Below are positions 1 through 7,042 of a DNA stretch of 8,412 bases, in pieces; position 1 is the stretch's first letter; each line of letters starts with the position of its first letter. Origin of the DNA: Bacillota bacterium (GTDB taxonomy: Bacteria > Bacillota > Clostridia > Tissierellales > Sedimentibacteraceae); assembly GCA_029239575.1 (NCBI GenBank), contig JARBUP010000116.1:1-8412 (forward strand). The letters run 5' to 3'. Under the pieces are notes generated by a model. That model had not been told where the DNA came from. It saw only the letters and a program-made list of their open reading frames with translations, and searched no databases. Made by a program: the position numbers and the translations under genes.

Positions 1-1494
1 CATTTTGTTTACAGCATTGATATATGCTATTATGCTTGACTCAATTATGTCAGTGCTTAAGCCGTGACCTATATAAATGTGTCCGTCTTCTTTTAATTTA
101 ACAACAGCATCTCCCAATGCATCTTCCCCTTCAGTAACAGAACTTAAAGAGAAATCATCAAGTTCAAGGCTTTTGCCTATAATTTTTTCCATTGCCTTAA
201 ATGAAGCACTTATAGGGCCATCTCCTGCTGCAACTTCTTCAATTAATGTATTTCCTTTTTTAATAGTCAGAGTAGCAGTAGATGTTATTATATTTCCGCT
301 GTTTATTACATATTTATCAAGTTCATATACTTTTGGTACTTCAACTTTTTGTCTTGATACCAAAGCATCTATATCTTTATCAAACACATCTTTTTTCTTA
401 TCTGCTAAATCTTTGAATTTTTTAAATGCTTCATCCAATTCTTCCTGATTAAGATTATATCCAAGCTGAATTAATTTTTCATTGAAAGCATGTCTTCCAG
501 AATGTTTTCCAAGTACAATTTTATTAGTATCAAGTCCTACTGATTCAGGTGTCATTATTTCATATGTTTCTTTATTTTTTAGTACTCCGTGTTGATGTAT
601 TCCTGATTCATGAGCAAAAGCATTTGCCCCAACTATTGCTTTATTTGGTTGGACCTTGACGCCTGTTATTCTTGTCAAAAGGTTTGAACTTCTCATTATT
701 TGTTTAGAATCAATTCTTGTTTCTATATCAAATACATCTTTTCTTGTGTTAAGAACCATTACTATTTCTTCTAATGCTGAATTTCCAGCTCTTTCGCCTA
801 TGCCGTTAATAGTACATTCTATTTGTGTAGCACCAGCTTTTATTGCAGCTATTGAGTTTGCAACTCCAAGTCCTAAGTCGTTATGGCAGTGAACTGATAT
901 ATCAATTGTTTTTAAGGCAGGACATCTTTCTATTATTGAAGTTAAAAAATTATAATATTCATCAGGAGTTGTATAACCAACTGTGTCAGGTATGTTAATT
1001 GTTGTAGCACCTGCAGCAATTACTTTATCAAATACTTTAGCAAGGAAGTCAACTGAGCTTCTTGTTGCATCTTCTGCAGAAAATTCTATGTCATCACAAA
1101 GTGATTTAGCATATGAAACCATTTCTTCAGCAGATTTAAGCACTTGTTCTTCTGTCATGTTAAGCTTATATTCCATATGTATAGGAGAAGTAGCTAAAAA
1201 AACATGGATACGTGGGTGTTTAGCATACTTTAAACTTTCCCAAGCTTTATCAATATCATTTTTGTGACATCTTGCTAAACTTGCAACTGTACAGTTTTTA
1301 ATATTTTTAGAAATTTCTTGAATTGAATGTAAATCTCCTGGTGATGCTGCAGCAAAACCTGCTTCTATTACATCAACATTTAATCTTTCAAGCTGTTGAG
1401 CCATTTCTATTTTTTCTTTTAAATTCATGCTACATCCTGGAGATTGTTCTCCATCTCTTAATGTAGTGTCAAAAATCTTAATCATTTTAGCCAT
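1..1494 (-). CDS. leuA: 2-isopropylmalate synthase, C-terminus cut by window edge
   Basis: This cytosolic enzyme condenses acetyl-CoA with 2-oxoisovalerate to give 2-isopropylmalate, the first committed step of leucine synthesis. My translation of the minus strand is open for 498 codons from ATG 1494 to the window edge. Family length is about 510 residues, so only about ten C-terminal residues are missing. The N-terminal TIM-barrel catalytic domain opens with DTTLRDGEQSPG (residues 9-20). The metal ligands are visible as HCHND with H202 and H204, and the GIGERAGN active-site motif follows about 30 residues later. The C-terminal third carries the LeuA dimerisation and leucine feedback domain, with a GDGP turn and an SxxxTEGEDALGD stretch near the end. 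The start is set by AAGGAG at 1502-1507, seven bases upstream. A T-box leader controls the gene. Homocitrate or citramalate synthase is the main alternative; the regulatory domain and a leucine-type T-box favour LeuA. Downstream genes are outside the window. Confidence 0.95.
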   Translation of the reverse strand, partial: MAKMIKIFDTTLRDGEQSPGCSMNLKEKIEMAQQLERLNVDVIEAGFAAASPGDLHSIQEISKNIKNCTVASLARCHKNDIDKAWESLKYAKHPRIHVFLATSPIHMEYKLNMTEEQVLKSAEEMVSYAKSLCDDIEFSAEDATRSSVDFLAKVFDKVIAAGATTINIPDTVGYTTPDEYYNFLTSIIERCPALKTIDISVHCHNDLGLGVANSIAAIKAGATQIECTINGIGERAGNSALEEIVMVLNTRKDVFDIETRIDSKQIMRSSNLLTRITGVKVQPNKAIVGANAFAHESGIHQHGVLKNKETYEIMTPESVGLDTNKIVLGKHSGRHAFNEKLIQLGYNLNQEELDEAFKKFKDLADKKKDVFDKDIDALVSRQKVEVPKVYELDKYVINSGNIITSTATLTIKKGNTLIEEVAAGDGPISASFKAMEKIIGKSLELDDFSLSSVTEGEDALGDAVVKLKEDGHIYIGHGLSTDIIESSIIAYINAVNKM

Positions 1495-1532
1495 TTTATA
1501 TCTCCTTATATTAATTTATTAATTTTTTATAA

Positions 1533-1581
1533 TAAAAAATCCGTCCATGACAAATGCATAGCATTTTATCAGGGACGGATT
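1533..1581 (-). terminator. Intrinsic terminator of the leuA T-box leader
   Basis: On the minus strand the arm beginning AATCCGTCC (1581-1573) pairs with GGACGGATT (1546-1538). The interior continues the helix imperfectly to a GCAT/ATGC tip around 1554-1564. A run of six U residues follows directly. The distal arm overlaps the sequence used by the T-box antiterminator, so the two folds exclude each other. When leucyl-tRNA is charged this hairpin should stop transcription about 40 bases before the leuA start. Confidence 0.93.
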
Positions 1582-1809
1582 AAATTCCGCGGTACCACCC
1601 AAATTGTTTATATGAAAATATAAACCTCTCAGTTCAGATTCTAACAAATCTTAGCCTTTAACGCGGCATACGTATTTTCTTACTAATTTCAGAAAATAGG
1701 CTCGGGAGCGAGTGTGTTTTCGTGGCAGTATCGGTTCTCAGCATTACCGACTCTCTGGGACTGTCAGGTGAAAAGTTTTTTCTCCTTCATAGCTTGTATT
1801 AATTTATTT
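1533..1809 (-). ncRNA. T-box leader, probably leucine-specific, upstream of leuA
   Basis: This untranslated leader senses uncharged tRNA and controls readthrough into leuA. The conserved T-box GGGTGGTACCGCGG, which pairs with the tRNA acceptor end, lies at 1600-1587 on the minus strand. Upstream is a Stem I region with the AGAGAG motif (1756-1751), followed by a short helix of TCGGT (1750-1746) with ACCGA (1735-1731). The probable specifier is CTC at 1712-1710, in the context ACTCGCTCCCGAG; a second CTC sits at 1708-1706, so both registers read leucine. The T-box lies just before the terminator, as expected for the competing antiterminator. Known mechanism: uncharged tRNA stabilises the antiterminator and transcription continues. 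The 5' end is inferred from the promoter, not seen directly. The T-box and terminator are near certain; the exact specifier register is less so. Confidence 0.95.
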
Positions 1810-1815
1810 TTATGA

Positions 1816-1844
1816 ATTGTAACATCGAAAAAAATTTTTGTCAA
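1816..1844 (-). promoter_or_regulatory. Sigma-A-type promoter of leuA
   Basis: On the minus strand a perfect -35 TTGACA (1844-1839) and a -10 TACAAT (1821-1816) are separated by exactly 17 bases. Transcription would begin near 1809, just before the T-box Stem I. Promoter strength is inferred to be high, which fits a gene whose control is by termination of a constitutively started transcript. Confidence 0.88.
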
Positions 1845-1893
1845 TATTTTTTTAAAATAAATTTTTGTAGATATTTCAACGAGTTCAGCTATC

Positions 1894-1919
1894 GCAAACA
1901 TCTATATATAAATGTTTGC
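1894..1919. repeat. Short AT-rich inverted repeat (hairpin)
   Basis: The arms GCAAACAT (1894-1901) and ATGTTTGC (1912-1919) are perfect reverse complements of 8 bases around a 10-base AT-rich loop. A further CGCAAA (1893-1898) could instead pair with TTTGCG (1921-1926). No U-run follows on either strand, so it does not look like an intrinsic terminator. It sits between the leuA promoter and the REP-like element and may be part of the same insertion. Function unknown. Confidence 0.5.
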
Positions 1920-1929
1920 ATTTGCGCTA

Positions 1930-1996
1930 ACGGGGACATAGGGGACGGTCCTTAAAGCCCTAAAGCTAGACCCCGTCAAAAGAAAGGACCGTCCCC
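1930..1996. repeat. REP/MITE-like GC-rich inverted repeat
   Basis: The arms GGGGACGGTCCTT (1941-1953) and AAGGACCGTCCCC (1984-1996) are perfect 13-base reverse complements around a 30-base interior. A second GGGGAC (1932-1937) precedes the left arm. ACGGGG (1930-1935) can pair with CCCCGT (1971-1976), which would cross the main helix. The element is much richer in G and C than the surrounding intergenic DNA and has no coding potential. From general knowledge, GGGGACGGT-type repeats are scattered through many Firmicute genomes and some are associated with REP-associated (IS200-like) Y1 transposases. No transposase is present here, so any mobilisation would be in trans. It lies downstream of ctpA, where it could also protect or fold the 3' end of that transcript. 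Confidence 0.65.
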
Positions 1997-2055
1997 AAAA
2001 GTACACTTGATAAACTATATAAATCAAATATATTACATACATCCAAAAATTATTA

Positions 2056-3426
2056 CTACTTATTTAAAACATCTACTGCAGTTTTCAATTGCAAATCTTG
2101 CGTAATTTTAGGTATATATGCATTTAATGCGTTATTTAATGCAGTTTGAGTTGAATAATCAATAGTTCCATAAGGATATAAACTATTACTGTTTTGGAAT
2201 TTAATTATTTCATTAAATGTTTTTAAATCATATACCCCATCAGGTTCATTTATTACATATCCTAAAGTTTTTAAAATCATTTCTGCTGATAAAACATCAA
2301 GGCTTACATTTCCTAAAGTAGGTTTATTTGTTTTACTAAATACGGGATATTTTGATATATCAAATGTAGGATTTTCTACCACTATATCAGGAGTTATTCC
2401 TATTTTATGTACTGGTGTTCTATCAACTGAAAAATATTCTGCAGTTGTAAACTTAACACCTGAACCATTTATTAATGGATAAAGAGATTGTACAATTCCT
2501 TTTCCAAAAGATTTTGTTCCAATTATCGTTCCTTGGTTTTTATATTTTACAGCTCCTGCAAATATTTCTGTTGCAGATGCGCTTCCTTCATTTATTAAAA
2601 CTGCTATTTCATAGTTTTGTTCTTTTAAAGAGCTTGAATAAATATCTTCCTTTCCTGTAGCATAATCCACATATACAACAGGTCCTTCTGTAACAAATAA
2701 ATTCAACATATCAACAGCAGCATTAAGAGTTCCACCGCCATTATTTCTTAAATCAATAACAACTTTTTTTATGTTATTATCATCAAAATTTGATAATTGA
2801 TTTTTTACAAGTTCAGTGGTATTATCATTAAATTCTGTAACTTTTAAATATCCAACTTTTTCATCGAGGATACTTCCTTCAACTGTACTTATTATAACTT
2901 TTTCGCGTACTATATCGAAATTAATAATACTCCCATTTCTTATAACACCGATTTTAACTTTTGTATTTTCTTCACCTCTTATAAGATTAGAAGTTTCTTG
3001 AGAGCTAAATCCTGTAATATCTTTTCCGTCAACATATTTTATTATATCACCAGATTTGATACCAGCTTCCATGGCAGGGGAGTTTGCCAGTGGTGTCACA
3101 ACTATTATTTGACCATTAATTTCATTGATTTGAACTCCGATACCAGTAAATTCTCCTGCAGTATCAGTAACCATTGAATTATATTCATCAGGAGTATAAT
3201 AAACACTATAATCATCAAGTACACCAAAAAATCCGTCATACATTCCATTTAACACATCTTCTTGCTTTACATCATATTGATATTTATCAAGAACAAAATA
3301 AACAACATTTTTCATGAATTCAACATCGGAATCAAATTTTGCTTTATCCAGCTCTTCTGCATATACAGAAAAACATGAAGATAACAGTGTAATTACAATA
3401 AGCATAATACTAATTTTCTTTTTCAT
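2056..3426 (-). CDS. C-terminal processing serine protease (S41, CtpA/CtpB family)
   Basis: This is an exported serine protease that cleaves substrates near their C-termini outside the membrane. The 456-residue protein has an N-terminal hydrophobic signal (about 5-20), then a helical N-terminal region. A PDZ domain follows (about 90-170, GIGVQI and the SGDIIKYVDG core), then the S41 catalytic domain (about 180-345). By alignment with the CtpB Ser-Lys-Gln spacing, the catalytic residues are S284 (in GSASATE), K309 (in FGKG) and Q313, all present. Residues about 372-432 form a peptidoglycan-binding (PG_binding_1) domain, suggesting action at the cell wall. The signal contains both a lipobox-like LSSC (C18) and a VYA-EE site after residue 23. 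GAGGTG lies nine bases before the ATG. It is a single-gene unit, divergent from the yybS operon. Substrate unknown. Related proteins are called CtpA, CtpB or Prc, and I cannot choose the orthologue. Confidence 0.93.
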   Translation of the reverse strand: MKKKISIMLIVITLLSSCFSVYAEELDKAKFDSDVEFMKNVVYFVLDKYQYDVKQEDVLNGMYDGFFGVLDDYSVYYTPDEYNSMVTDTAGEFTGIGVQINEINGQIIVVTPLANSPAMEAGIKSGDIIKYVDGKDITGFSSQETSNLIRGEENTKVKIGVIRNGSIINFDIVREKVIISTVEGSILDEKVGYLKVTEFNDNTTELVKNQLSNFDDNNIKKVVIDLRNNGGGTLNAAVDMLNLFVTEGPVVYVDYATGKEDIYSSSLKEQNYEIAVLINEGSASATEIFAGAVKYKNQGTIIGTKSFGKGIVQSLYPLINGSGVKFTTAEYFSVDRTPVHKIGITPDIVVENPTFDISKYPVFSKTNKPTLGNVSLDVLSAEMILKTLGYVINEPDGVYDLKTFNEIIKFQNSNSLYPYGTIDYSTQTALNNALNAYIPKITQDLQLKTAVDVLNK

Positions 3427-3462
3427 TTGTGCACCTCATTTTCATATTTAGTTGTCCTTTTA

Positions 3463-3491
3463 AGTATAAGCAAAATTTTTCCAAGTGTAAA
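3463..3491 (-). promoter_or_regulatory. Sigma-A-type promoter of the ctpA-like protease
   Basis: On the minus strand TTTACA (3491-3486) and TATACT (3468-3463) are 17 bases apart, with an AT-rich spacer. Transcription would start near 3456, giving a leader of about 30 bases before the ATG at 3426. The -10 matches consensus at five of six positions. Confidence 0.7.
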
Positions 3492-3518
3492 GCGAAAATA
3501 GTCAAATAAAAAATAATT

Positions 3519-3547
3519 TTGACTTTATAGCTTATTTAGGGTAAAAT
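3519..3547 (+). promoter_or_regulatory. Sigma-A-type promoter of the yybS-gdpP-rplI-dnaB operon
   Basis: TTGACT (3519-3524) and TAAAAT (3542-3547) are 17 bases apart; each differs from consensus at one position. Transcription would begin near 3554, about 28 bases ahead of the yybS ATG. No other strong promoter is evident between the operon genes, so it probably drives all four. Confidence 0.7.
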
Positions 3548-3581
3548 ATTATAATTAGAATTATATCGAATAGAGGAAATT

Positions 3582-4550
3582 ATGAACAACAGAAACTTAA
3601 AAACTTCAAGTTTAACAGAAGCAGCTATGATGACTGGAATTCTCGTGATTATTGCTTTTATTTCTCAATTTTTACTATCATTTTTAATGTTTTTTTATTC
3701 AATGCCAGCCATAATATTATCTAAAAGAAAAGGTTTAAAATATGGAACTATGTCATTAATTTCTGCTGGTTTAATTATATCCATGCTTTTAGGTATTCAA
3801 ACTGGAATTATGTATTTAATACTATATACTCCTTTAGCAGTTGCTCTTTCCTATGGAGCTGTTAAGGATGAAGATCCTTATAAAACTGTTATTTACGGAG
3901 CTTTAATATTTATTGTTTCATTTGCCATAATAATGCTTGTGATGCAATCTGTAATGGGCGTTAATTATATTCAACAAATGATTAAGATGTACAATGAAAG
4001 CTTTAATATATCAAGAGAATTAATTGCTAAAACTGGAGGAAATTTAAATTCTGCTCAGTACCAACAAATGATGGATAATGTAAATACTATGTCTGAATCT
4101 ATGAATCTCATGATAACTCAAATGTTTCCAGCGCTTTTAATTGCTGCAGGTGTTGTAATTTCTTTTATAAATTATGCTGCAACTTGTAAAATTGCAAAGA
4201 GATTTAAAATTTATTTAAGGGAAATAACTAATTTTGCATCTTTTTCATTTCCACAATCTTTTGCAATAGCTATGGCTGCTCTTTTAATAACATCGTTTTT
4301 GCTTAAATATTTAAATTTAAATGTTCAAGCAATACAATTAAATATAATTATGATTTGTTATATGGCCATTCTTGTTCAAGGCTTCGCTGTATTGCAATTT
4401 TATTTATTGAAATGGAATATAAGCAAGACTTTAAGAATTGTAATTATAGTTTTTGTAGTATTTAATCCAGCTATATCCCAAGTTTTAACTATATTAGGTC
4501 TTATAGATTTAATATTAGATTTAAGGAAATTAAGAAATAAGTTAGTATAA
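3582..4550 (+). CDS. yybS: YybS family (DUF2232) integral membrane protein
   Basis: This multi-pass membrane protein has no settled function. Its 322 residues are close to the roughly 310 of Bacillus YybS. Hydrophobic segments lie at about 15-38, 55-72, 74-92, 102-123, 181-200, 224-242, 250-275 and 283-310, so about eight passes. Between the fourth and fifth is a polar segment (about 124-180), rich in Met, Gln and Asn and probably on one face of the membrane. The C-terminus is basic. Naming rests on this topology, the length, and above all the position directly upstream of gdpP-rplI-dnaB, which is the conserved YybS location. AGAGGA (3572-3577) lies four bases before the ATG, a tight spacing. 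It is the first gene after the promoter, and gdpP follows 12-21 bases on depending on the gdpP start. Membership of the energy-coupling-factor S-component-like group is possible but not shown here. Confidence 0.85.
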   Translation: MNNRNLKTSSLTEAAMMTGILVIIAFISQFLLSFLMFFYSMPAIILSKRKGLKYGTMSLISAGLIISMLLGIQTGIMYLILYTPLAVALSYGAVKDEDPYKTVIYGALIFIVSFAIIMLVMQSVMGVNYIQQMIKMYNESFNISRELIAKTGGNLNSAQYQQMMDNVNTMSESMNLMITQMFPALLIAAGVVISFINYAATCKIAKRFKIYLREITNFASFSFPQSFAIAMAALLITSFLLKYLNLNVQAIQLNIIMICYMAILVQGFAVLQFYLLKWNISKTLRIVIIVFVVFNPAISQVLTILGLIDLILDLRKLRNKLV

Positions 4551-4557
4551 CTCTAAT

Positions 4558-4564
4558 AGGAGGT
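4558..4564 (+). promoter_or_regulatory. Ribosome binding site that fixes the gdpP start at TTG 4572
   Basis: A full AGGAGGT lies at 4558-4564, eight bases before TTG 4572. The in-frame GTG at 4563 overlaps this site and so cannot be its initiation codon. The next in-frame ATG (4587) is 22 bases away, too far. Confidence 0.85.
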
Positions 4565-4571
4565 GTCAGTA

Positions 4572-6587
4572 TTGGATAATGCTAAAATGCCAAAGTTTAT
4601 AAAGGAAGACAGTTTAATTTATATTATTGTAATTGTACTCCTTATAACATTGCTTGCAATAGAAGGATTATATTTTTATGCTGTAATTTTTGGAATAGTT
4701 CTTTCAATTATTTCTGTTATTTCAATAAACAGACAGCTCGGGAAAGCTAAAGAATTAAAAAGCTATTTAATAGATTATACTAATAATATAGATAATTTAT
4801 CGGTTAACTCGTTCTCAAATTTTCCTATGCCAATTTGCATTATTAATGCACAGGGAAAATTGTTTTGGTTCAACACGAAGTTTAAAGAGTTAATTGGTGA
4901 AGAATATATAAATATAGAAAATATAAAAGATTTTAACCCTGAATTTCCATTGAAATCCATTGATTTAAGCAAGGATGGTACAATAAATAATTTAGATATA
5001 TCTAAGAACAATAAAAGTTATAATTTATTATATAATGTATTAACTGAAGATAGTTTTTGGGAAGGTAAATCTATAGTACTTTATTGGGTTGAAAACACTA
5101 ATTATAAAAGTCTTAGAATAAAATATAATGACGAACGCCCTGTATCCATGTTCATACAAATAGACAACTATGAAGAGTTGTCTGAAAAAATGGATAAGGG
5201 AGAAAAACTTGCTAAAACAGCGGAAGTTGAAAAAATATTAAATAAATATTCTACTGAGATGAACGGATTTGTTATACGATATGATACTTATAAGTTTTTT
5301 ATGATGATTGAATATAAGTATCTTGATGTGCTAGAATCTAAAAAATTTGCTATGTTAGAAGATGTTAAAGCTTTAAAAGGGTCAGCAGCTAATGATTATT
5401 TCTTTACTTTAAGCATCGGTGTTGGCACTATGGGTAAAAGTATAGGTCAAATAGTTGAATCTGCTAAAGGAGCTCTCGATGTTGCTTTAGGAAGAGGCGG
5501 TGACCAAGCAGTTGTTAAAAAATTAAACTCTGTTAAATATTATGGTGGCCAAAGTAAGGCAGTAGAAAAAAGAAATAAAGTAAAAGCGAGAATTATTTCG
5601 TATGCATTAAGGCAAATTATAGATCAAAGTTCTAATGTAATAATAATGGGACATAGGATTGGAGACATGGACAGTCTTGGAGCTTCCATCGGTTTATATG
5701 CAATAGCTAAATCAAGGGGCAAAAAACCTTATATAGTTTTAAATACTGTTAATTATGCATTAAAAAACATGTATGAAAGAATGAAAAAGGAAGATGCACA
5801 GTATTTAGATTCTCTTATTTCAACAGAAAATGCTATGAGTTTAATAGACCAAAACTCTTTATGTATTGTGCTTGACACACATAGGGGAAGTTATACAGAA
5901 GCACCTGAGCTGTTGAGTAAAACGGAAAAAATTGTTTTAATTGACCATCACAGAAGAGGTGAAGAATTTATTTCAAATACAGTGCTTGATTATATTGAAC
6001 CATATGCTTCATCAACTTGTGAATTAGTTTCAGAAATAATTCAATATATGGAAGATCACATTAAGCTTACAAAATTTGAAGCGGATTCTTTAATGGCTGG
6101 TATTGTTGTGGATACAAATTCATTTTCTTTTAAAACTGGTGTAAGAACTTTTGAAGCAGCATCATTTTTAAGAAGAAATGGAGCTGACACTGTTGATGTT
6201 AAGGAGCTTTTCAATGAAGACCTTGATTCAATGAAAAAGAAAACTGAAATAATTGAAAAATCCGAATTAAAATATGGCGATGTAGCCATATCATATATTG
6301 ATGAAATAGCAGAAAATTCAAATGTAATAGCTGCACAAAGTGCGGATGAACTTTTGACTATAAAAGATGTTAAATTAAGCTTTGTTCTTGTAAGAAACAA
6401 AGATTATATAAATATAAGCGGACGTTCTTTAGGTAATGTGAATGTTCAGCTCATAATGGAATATTTAGGAGGCGGTGGTCATTTAAACATGGCTGGTGCT
6501 CAAATTCAAACAAATGATATGGATGAAGCAAAACAAAAATTATATGATGCAATTGAGAAATATAAAGAGGAGAGTAAATTAAAATGA
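4572..6587 (+). CDS. gdpP: Membrane-bound cyclic-di-AMP phosphodiesterase GdpP
   Basis: GdpP hydrolyses cyclic di-AMP to pApA and so sets the level of a messenger that controls potassium uptake, osmotic balance and cell-wall stress. From TTG 4572 the protein has 671 residues (Bacillus GdpP about 659). Numbered from that start, two membrane helices lie at about 14-32 and 35-52. A PAS-like domain (about 80-150, FPMPICIINAQGKLFWFN) follows; this domain binds haem in characterised relatives. Next is a degenerate GGDEF domain (about 175-315, with RGGDQ in place of the active motif). The DHH phosphodiesterase domain (about 335-520) has MGHRIGDMD (H361, D365, D367), LDTH (D435, H437), DHH (458-460) and VVDTNSF (D514). 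The DHHA1 domain ends in GGGGH (633-637). All expected metal ligands are present, so the enzyme should be active. A GTG at 4563 would add three residues but overlaps the AGGAGG. The stop overlaps rplI by four bases. Confidence 0.97.
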   Translation: MDNAKMPKFIKEDSLIYIIVIVLLITLLAIEGLYFYAVIFGIVLSIISVISINRQLGKAKELKSYLIDYTNNIDNLSVNSFSNFPMPICIINAQGKLFWFNTKFKELIGEEYINIENIKDFNPEFPLKSIDLSKDGTINNLDISKNNKSYNLLYNVLTEDSFWEGKSIVLYWVENTNYKSLRIKYNDERPVSMFIQIDNYEELSEKMDKGEKLAKTAEVEKILNKYSTEMNGFVIRYDTYKFFMMIEYKYLDVLESKKFAMLEDVKALKGSAANDYFFTLSIGVGTMGKSIGQIVESAKGALDVALGRGGDQAVVKKLNSVKYYGGQSKAVEKRNKVKARIISYALRQIIDQSSNVIIMGHRIGDMDSLGASIGLYAIAKSRGKKPYIVLNTVNYALKNMYERMKKEDAQYLDSLISTENAMSLIDQNSLCIVLDTHRGSYTEAPELLSKTEKIVLIDHHRRGEEFISNTVLDYIEPYASSTCELVSEIIQYMEDHIKLTKFEADSLMAGIVVDTNSFSFKTGVRTFEAASFLRRNGADTVDVKELFNEDLDSMKKKTEIIEKSELKYGDVAISYIDEIAENSNVIAAQSADELLTIKDVKLSFVLVRNKDYINISGRSLGNVNVQLIMEYLGGGGHLNMAGAQIQTNDMDEAKQKLYDAIEKYKEESKLK

Positions 6588-7030
6588 AAGTAATTTTATT
6601 AGAAGATGTTAAAAATGTTGGTAAAAAGGGTTCTTTAATTAATGCAAAAGATGGTTATGCAAGAAACTTTTTATTCCCTAAAAATTTAGCTATAGAAGCA
6701 ACACCAGTTAATTTAAAAAATTTAGAAAATGCTAAAAAACAACAGGAAGCAAAAGAAAAAGAAATTTATGATGATGCTAAGAAACTTGAAGAAGAATTAA
6801 CTAAAGTTACAATAGTAATTAAATCAAAAACTGGTGAAAATGGAAAGTTATTCGGATCTATAACTACAAAAGAAATTGCTGAGCATCTTGAAAAAGTTAA
6901 TGGCATAGCTATAGACAAAAGAAAGTTAGAGCTTGATGAAACTATTAAATCCGTTGGAGAATATGCAGTTAAAGTTAAGCTTCATTCTAAAGTAACTGCT
7001 AAAATGACAGTTATAGTAACAGAAAAATAG
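6584..7030 (+). CDS. rplI: 50S ribosomal protein L9
   Basis: L9 binds 23S rRNA at the base of the L1 stalk of the large subunit and helps reading-frame fidelity. The 148 residues match the family's usual 148-150. The N-terminal domain starts MKVILLEDV and has the rRNA-binding signature region GKKGSLINAKDGYARNFLFP (13-32). A long lysine- and glutamate-rich connecting helix runs about 41-74. The C-terminal domain has GENGKLFGSIT (84-94) and ends with a VKLHSKVTAKMTVIV strand. The ATG overlaps the gdpP stop as ATGA, and its ribosome binding site (AGGAG at 6568-6572) lies inside the gdpP 3' end, so translation is probably coupled. dnaB starts 12 bases on. Nothing in it looks truncated or altered. 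Confidence 0.98.
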   Translation: MKVILLEDVKNVGKKGSLINAKDGYARNFLFPKNLAIEATPVNLKNLENAKKQQEAKEKEIYDDAKKLEEELTKVTIVIKSKTGENGKLFGSITTKEIAEHLEKVNGIAIDKRKLELDETIKSVGEYAVKVKLHSKVTAKMTVIVTEK

Positions 7031-7042
7031 TGGGGTCAATAA

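Noticed and set aside
77..1267. Three plus-strand open frames (77-448, 656-892, 983-1267).
   Set aside because: They are antisense shadows of leuA, which is continuous on the minus strand with all family motifs; their translations are Ser/Leu/Ile-rich without recognisable domains.
1764..1790. Minus-strand mini-ORF of eight codons (ATG to TGA, MKEKKLFT) preceding T-box Stem I, as a possible leucine leader peptide.
   Set aside because: It holds a single leucine codon, has no ribosome binding site of its own, and lies in sequence explained by the T-box leader.
1941..1996. REP-like hairpin as the intrinsic terminator of the protease gene.
   Set aside because: No U-run follows the inverted repeat on the minus strand, and the interior of 30 bases is long for a terminator loop.
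2475..3001. Plus-strand open frames inside the protease gene (2475-2660 and 2816-3001).
   Set aside because: They lie opposite conserved S41 and PDZ coding sequence and have no ribosome binding site or family resemblance.
4775..6400. Minus-strand open frames inside gdpP (4775-5011 and 6056-6400).
   Set aside because: They are opposite intact GdpP domains and show only low-complexity antisense composition.
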